This document shows positions 23,238 to 26,192 of a DNA stretch of 26,192 nt, piece by piece. Below the pieces are notes generated by a model, which was not told the DNA's origin, searched no databases, and saw nothing but the letters and a program-made list of their open reading frames with translations. The stretch's first letter is position 1, and the number at the start of each line of letters is the position of its first letter. The DNA comes from JBBIQS01 sp037442205 (lineage in GTDB: Bacteria; Myxococcota; Myxococcia; Myxococcales; UBA5297), in NCBI GenBank assembly GCA_037442205.1, contig JBBIQS010000106.1, positions 1 through 26,192 on the forward strand, given 5' to 3'. A program made the position numbers and the translations under genes.

Positions 23238-24305
23238 TCAGTGGCAGACCGGCGCCGGAGCGCCGCAGGCGTAGCCCTTGGACGGAGCGCAGGCCCGGCC
23301 GGCCTCGCAGGCGCCGTTGACGCACTTGTAGCTGCTGAGCAGCGAGCCGCAGTCGCTGTCGACCTTGCAGGCGCAGTAGCCGCTGGTGGCGCCCTCGGCG
23401 CAGACGCAGGGGCCGGTGCCGTTGCTGCAGGTGGTGCCGCAGTTGCAGGTCTGGCCCTGGGTCACCACCACCAGCCCGTAGCACTCGTAGCCGGCCGGGC
23501 AGGCCTGGCCGTTGGCGCAGTCCACGCCGCAGAAGTAGCGGCAGTTGGGATCGGGCTTCTGCGGATCACAGCTGGCGGCGTTGCGCTCGTCGTTGAGGCA
23601 GGCGTTGTCGGTGCTGCTGCCGAACCCGGAGTTGCAGTCGCTGTTCTTGCCCGAGAACAGATCCACGTTCATCGGGTTGCAGCTCTTGCAGTAGGGCGTC
23701 GAGGCGCTGCAGGCGTTCTGGCAGTTGTTGGTGACGCAGTTGTAGCCGACCCCGCACCCGAGGTTCGCGGTGCACTTGCCGAACTGGCAGGTCCCGCCCA
23801 CGCAGCCCTGCGGGTGGAAGACAGTCAGCCCCTGGCTATCGACGGTGGTCTGCGGGCAGTCGCCAGAGGAGTTGCAGCGCGCCTGGCACTTGCCCTGGGT
23901 GGTCTCGCAGATCTGGCCCAGCGGGCACTGCAGGTCGGAGTTGCAGCCGTTCTTGGCGATGCAGGTGTGGGTGGTGGTGTCGCAGATGCCGCCCGCGGCG
24001 CAGTCGGTGTTGAAGTAGCAGGGCGGGATGTCCTGGCAGCGGTGGTTGTCGTTGCAGAACTGCTTGGGCTCGCAGCCGAAGATATTCTGGCACAGGCAGA
24101 TCCCGCTGGCCGCCTCGCAGGTCTGGCCTTCCTTGCAGTCGGTGTCGACCGAGCAGCCCAGCTTGGCCTGGCAGAACCCCAGGGCGTTGCAGGTCTTGCC
24201 GGGATCGCAGTCGGCGGTGGTGGTGCAGGCGCCGATCGACTTCTTCTTGGTGGTCGGCTCGCAGGCGGCGAGCAGCAGCAGCAGGGCGACGAGAGAGGTG
24301 CGCAT
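23238..24305 (-). CDS. Cysteine-rich repeat lipoprotein
   Basis: 355 residues. The signal MRTSLVALLLLLAAC is a strong lipobox with lipidated Cys15. The rest has several dozen cysteines in tandem modules of the type CxxDxDCxxGxxCxxxxGxC (for example TTADCDPGKTCNALGFC, DTDCKEGQTCEAASGIC, CPLGQICETTQGKC), a disulfide-rich array common in myxobacterial surface proteins. It is the second gene of a unit with the upstream VWA protein, 14 bases apart. No good ribosome-binding site is visible, so translation may depend on the upstream gene. It should be external, because so many cysteines need oxidising conditions. Probably a surface stalk or adhesin partner; the ligand is unknown. Confidence 0.87.
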   Translation of the reverse strand: MRTSLVALLLLLAACEPTTKKKSIGACTTTADCDPGKTCNALGFCQAKLGCSVDTDCKEGQTCEAASGICLCQNIFGCEPKQFCNDNHRCQDIPPCYFNTDCAAGGICDTTTHTCIAKNGCNSDLQCPLGQICETTQGKCQARCNSSGDCPQTTVDSQGLTVFHPQGCVGGTCQFGKCTANLGCGVGYNCVTNNCQNACSASTPYCKSCNPMNVDLFSGKNSDCNSGFGSSTDNACLNDERNAASCDPQKPDPNCRYFCGVDCANGQACPAGYECYGLVVVTQGQTCNCGTTCSNGTGPCVCAEGATSGYCACKVDSDCGSLLSSYKCVNGACEAGRACAPSKGYACGAPAPVCH

Positions 24306-24319
24306 GGTCGGGTCCGGGC

Positions 24320-25627
24320 TCAGAAGTTGTAGGTGATGTCGACCACTGCCCCGGCCGGCGGAATGCTGTTGGGCGCGAAGACGACTGCGTTGAGGGTCGA
24401 GTCGAAGGTCCAGCCGACCAGCGGATCGGAGCTGGTCGCCGGGACGGTGGCGGTCTGGCCGTTGAGGGTCTCGGTAACCACGATGGTCGACACCTCCGGC
24501 GCCTCGGTGAGCTTGAAGCTCTTGGTGAGCACCAGGTAGCTGATGGTCACCTCGGAGTTGGGCGGCGGCAGGCCGGTCCCCTTGAAGAGGATGGTGTGGC
24601 CGGCCTCGTCGTAGCTCCAGCCGTCGGTGGCCGAGGCCGGGACGGTGAACGGCTGGCCGTTGGGCGGGAGCACGTTGATCTTGATCGACTTGGGGTCCAG
24701 CGCCTGGCCCAGCGGGATGTTGGTCAGGTTGTAGCTGCGCAGCATGCCGCCGATGTGGTCGGCGATGGTGGTCAGCAGCGGCCCGAAGTCCTTGGCGCAG
24801 ATCGACTGGGCCAGGCCGCCGGTGCGGACGGCGACATCGGCGGTGCGCACCGCGGCGTGGCCGTCGAGGTCGGAGTACTTGGCGATGCAGGTCTGGGTCT
24901 TGGTGCCAGTGCCCTTGCAGTTGGCGGGCTTGCCCTGGTCGTCGGCGCCGACGATGGCCGACAGGCTGATCAGCCCGTCGTTGCCCGGGCCCTTGAGGCC
25001 GTCGAAGAGGCGGGCGAAGTAGGTGGCCATGTAGTCGTCGGCGGCCTTGGCCGGGGGATCGGCCAGGGAGAAGTCGTCCTCGTCGCTGACCACGATGATC
25101 GCCAGCGACGCCTCCGGGCCACGCAGGAAGCCGGTGTTGGCGCCGCCGGCCAGCGGCTCGGTCAGCGCGGCCTGCGCCGCCAGCAGCCCCTGCGAGCGGG
25201 GCGAGCCGCCCAGCCCGACCTCGGCCAAGTTCTCGGCGAAGACCTGCGAGAGGTTGGGAGTGGCCCCGGTGACGAAGGTCGGGTTGCCGGCCTTGGCCAC
25301 CAGCTTGCCCTGGAACGTCGGGTTGTACATGTCGGTGCTGACCACGCCGACGTGGAAGTCCATCTGCTGCGCCTCGAAGGCGGCGATGAAGGCCTGGAAC
25401 TTCTGCGCCAGCGCCTGCTGCTTCTCGCACATCGACGGCGAGTTATCGACCACGAACAGCACGTCGACCAGCGCCGAATTCTGCTTGAAGTTCAGGGTGT
25501 TCTGAGCCCCGGTGCCCTGGGTGAAGGTGTCGGTGAGCTCGGCGATGGTGACCAGCTTCTCCTTGCTGCAAGAAAAGCCGGCCGCGAGCAGCGCGCAGGC
25601 CGCGGCGGTCATAAGGTGTCGTCGCAT
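24320..25627 (-). CDS. Exported von Willebrand factor A-domain protein
   Basis: 435 residues from the ATG at 25627, with GAGG 8 bases upstream. The signal peptide ends at a cysteine (LLAAGFSC, Cys20), a weak lipobox, so lipidation is likely but not certain. A VWA domain follows: VDVLFVVDNSPSM gives the metal-ion-dependent adhesion site DxSxS (Asp61, Ser63, Ser65), with a later ASLAIIVVSDEDD strand. The last 125 residues are two similar modules (about 312-366 and 377-435) of the form NGQ..TVPA..GW..D....I.F..PP....V.I.Y, probably beta-sandwiches. It heads a two-gene unit with the Cys-rich lipoprotein. By analogy with VWA adhesins such as CglB of Myxococcus it may bind surfaces or partner cells; that is inference. 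Confidence 0.88.
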   Translation of the reverse strand: MRRHLMTAAACALLAAGFSCSKEKLVTIAELTDTFTQGTGAQNTLNFKQNSALVDVLFVVDNSPSMCEKQQALAQKFQAFIAAFEAQQMDFHVGVVSTDMYNPTFQGKLVAKAGNPTFVTGATPNLSQVFAENLAEVGLGGSPRSQGLLAAQAALTEPLAGGANTGFLRGPEASLAIIVVSDEDDFSLADPPAKAADDYMATYFARLFDGLKGPGNDGLISLSAIVGADDQGKPANCKGTGTKTQTCIAKYSDLDGHAAVRTADVAVRTGGLAQSICAKDFGPLLTTIADHIGGMLRSYNLTNIPLGQALDPKSIKINVLPPNGQPFTVPASATDGWSYDEAGHTILFKGTGLPPPNSEVTISYLVLTKSFKLTEAPEVSTIVVTETLNGQTATVPATSSDPLVGWTFDSTLNAVVFAPNSIPPAGAVVDITYNF

Positions 25628-25686
25628 GTGTGTTCGCCTCGAGATCGCGGCGCTCCTCGGCGAGCCCCGCATGAGCCAAGTCCGCG

Positions 25687-25716
25687 ATTTTAGGAGCGAG
25701 GCGAGCCGACGGTCAA
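25687..25716 (-). promoter_or_regulatory. Near-consensus sigma-70 promoter of the VWA/Cys-rich operon
   Basis: On the minus strand TTGACC (25716-25711) and TAAAAT (25692-25687) are separated by 18 bases, each matching 5 of 6 consensus positions. It lies in the 107-base gap after the sctN stop, about 55 bases before the VWA start codon. The VWA unit is thus likely transcribed independently of sctN. Confidence 0.65.
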
Positions 25717-25734
25717 ATGCAACCGGGCGCGTCA

Positions 25735-26192
25735 CTACTCGAAGAGAGCCACCAGTTGCTGGACGATGTCGTCGAACTCGAAGCCCTCGTCGGTGGGCTG
25801 CTTGAGGTAGGCCTCGATGGCGTCGATCTTGTCGATGGCGAAGTCCACCTTGGGGTCGGAGCCGTACTGGTAGGCGCCGAGCAGGATCAGGTCGCGCTGC
25901 TTCTCGTAGGTGGAGAGGGTCTCGCGCAGCTTGCCGGCGGCGGCCTTGTGCTCCTTGGTGGCCACCGCGGACATGACGCGCGAGAGCGAGGCCAAGACGT
26001 CGATCGCCGGCCAGTGGTTCCGCTCGGCCAGGGCGCGGTTGAGGATGAAGTGGCCGTCGAGGATGCCGCGCACCTCGTCGGCGATCGGCTCCTCCATGTC
26101 CCCGCCGGCGACCAGCACCGTGTAGATGGCGGTGCAGTAGCCGTTCTCGCTGTTGCCGGTGCGCTCCAGGATCTTGGGGAGCATCGAGAAGA
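25735..26192 (-). CDS. sctN: Type III secretion ATPase SctN, C-terminal part (cut by window edge)
   Basis: The frame runs off the right end; about 152 C-terminal residues are visible. The sequence LPKILERTGN followed by AIYTVLVAGGDMEEPIADEVRGILDGHFILNR (key residues only) and HWPAIDVLASLSRVM is diagnostic of FliI/SctN hexameric ATPases, which unfold substrates and strip chaperones at the export gate. The final segment, with QYGSDPKVDFAIDKIDAIEAYL, is the helical C-terminal domain. The ATG at 26184 is internal, not the start. The choice of SctN over flagellar FliI rests on the nearby two-SPOA SctQ. The next same-strand genes are not sctO but a VWA/Cys-rich pair with its own promoter. Confidence 0.95.
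   Translation of the reverse strand, partial: FSMLPKILERTGNSENGYCTAIYTVLVAGGDMEEPIADEVRGILDGHFILNRALAERNHWPAIDVLASLSRVMSAVATKEHKAAAGKLRETLSTYEKQRDLILLGAYQYGSDPKVDFAIDKIDAIEAYLKQPTDEGFEFDDIVQQLVALFE

Noticed and set aside
18525..26192. Flagellar FliI/FliJ/FliK/FliM locus instead of a type III secretion locus
   Set aside because: A single 477-residue chain with two SPOA domains fits SctQ; FliM and FliN are normally separate, and no other flagellar gene is present. Genes outside the window could still change this.

Overview
The window is a high-GC (by eye roughly 70%) bacterial chromosome segment with tightly packed genes. Several traits point to a myxobacterium-like deltaproteobacterium (Myxococcota): cysteine-rich and EGF-like lipoproteins, Pro/Ala-rich linkers, a FAS-II-type dehydratase pair beside a DapB-like dehydrogenase, and a type III secretion locus interspersed with surface lipoproteins. 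This assignment is inferred from gene content; there is no rRNA or other phylogenetic marker in the window. I found no tRNA, rRNA, CRISPR array, insertion sequence or integrase.

Left part (1-7.2 kb): the 3' part of a Pro/Ala-rich protein with a C-terminal GAF-like domain (+). Facing it is a two-gene minus-strand operon: an exported protein with a TolB/CsgG-like N-terminal region, then an EGF-repeat/beta-propeller lipoprotein, joined by a TGATG stop/start. recJ (+) diverges from that operon. Two small metal-binding proteins (a YHS domain and a zinc ribbon, both -) flank about 470 bases without a gene.

Middle part (7.3-18.4 kb): a plus-strand operon (DapB-like dehydrogenase, non-catalytic and catalytic MaoC/HadA-HadB-like dehydratase subunits) ends in a strong hairpin inside the end of a convergent gene. 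The minus-strand unit is ExbB/TolQ, ExbD/TolR and a YfhO-like multi-membrane protein. Diverging from it is an envelope-biogenesis run on the plus strand: a LolA/LolB-like lipoprotein, uppS (TTG start), cdsA, a 2-Cys peroxiredoxin with its own promoter and terminator, and rseP. The peroxiredoxin sits where dxr is found in the common uppS-cdsA-dxr-rseP order. RseP appears to carry three PDZ domains.

Right part (18.5-26.2 kb): a non-flagellar type III secretion locus on the minus strand, sctN (cut by the window edge), then sctO-sctP-sctQ. The usual N-O-P-Q order is interrupted by about 4.3 kb. That stretch holds a von Willebrand A-domain exported protein and a cysteine-rich lipoprotein under their own near-consensus promoter, an oppositely oriented lipoprotein with a spermidine-synthase-like fold, and an unrecognised secreted protein. 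This interruption is the most unusual part of the window. Its genes look like a cell-surface or adhesion module embedded in, but separately transcribed from, the secretion apparatus genes.
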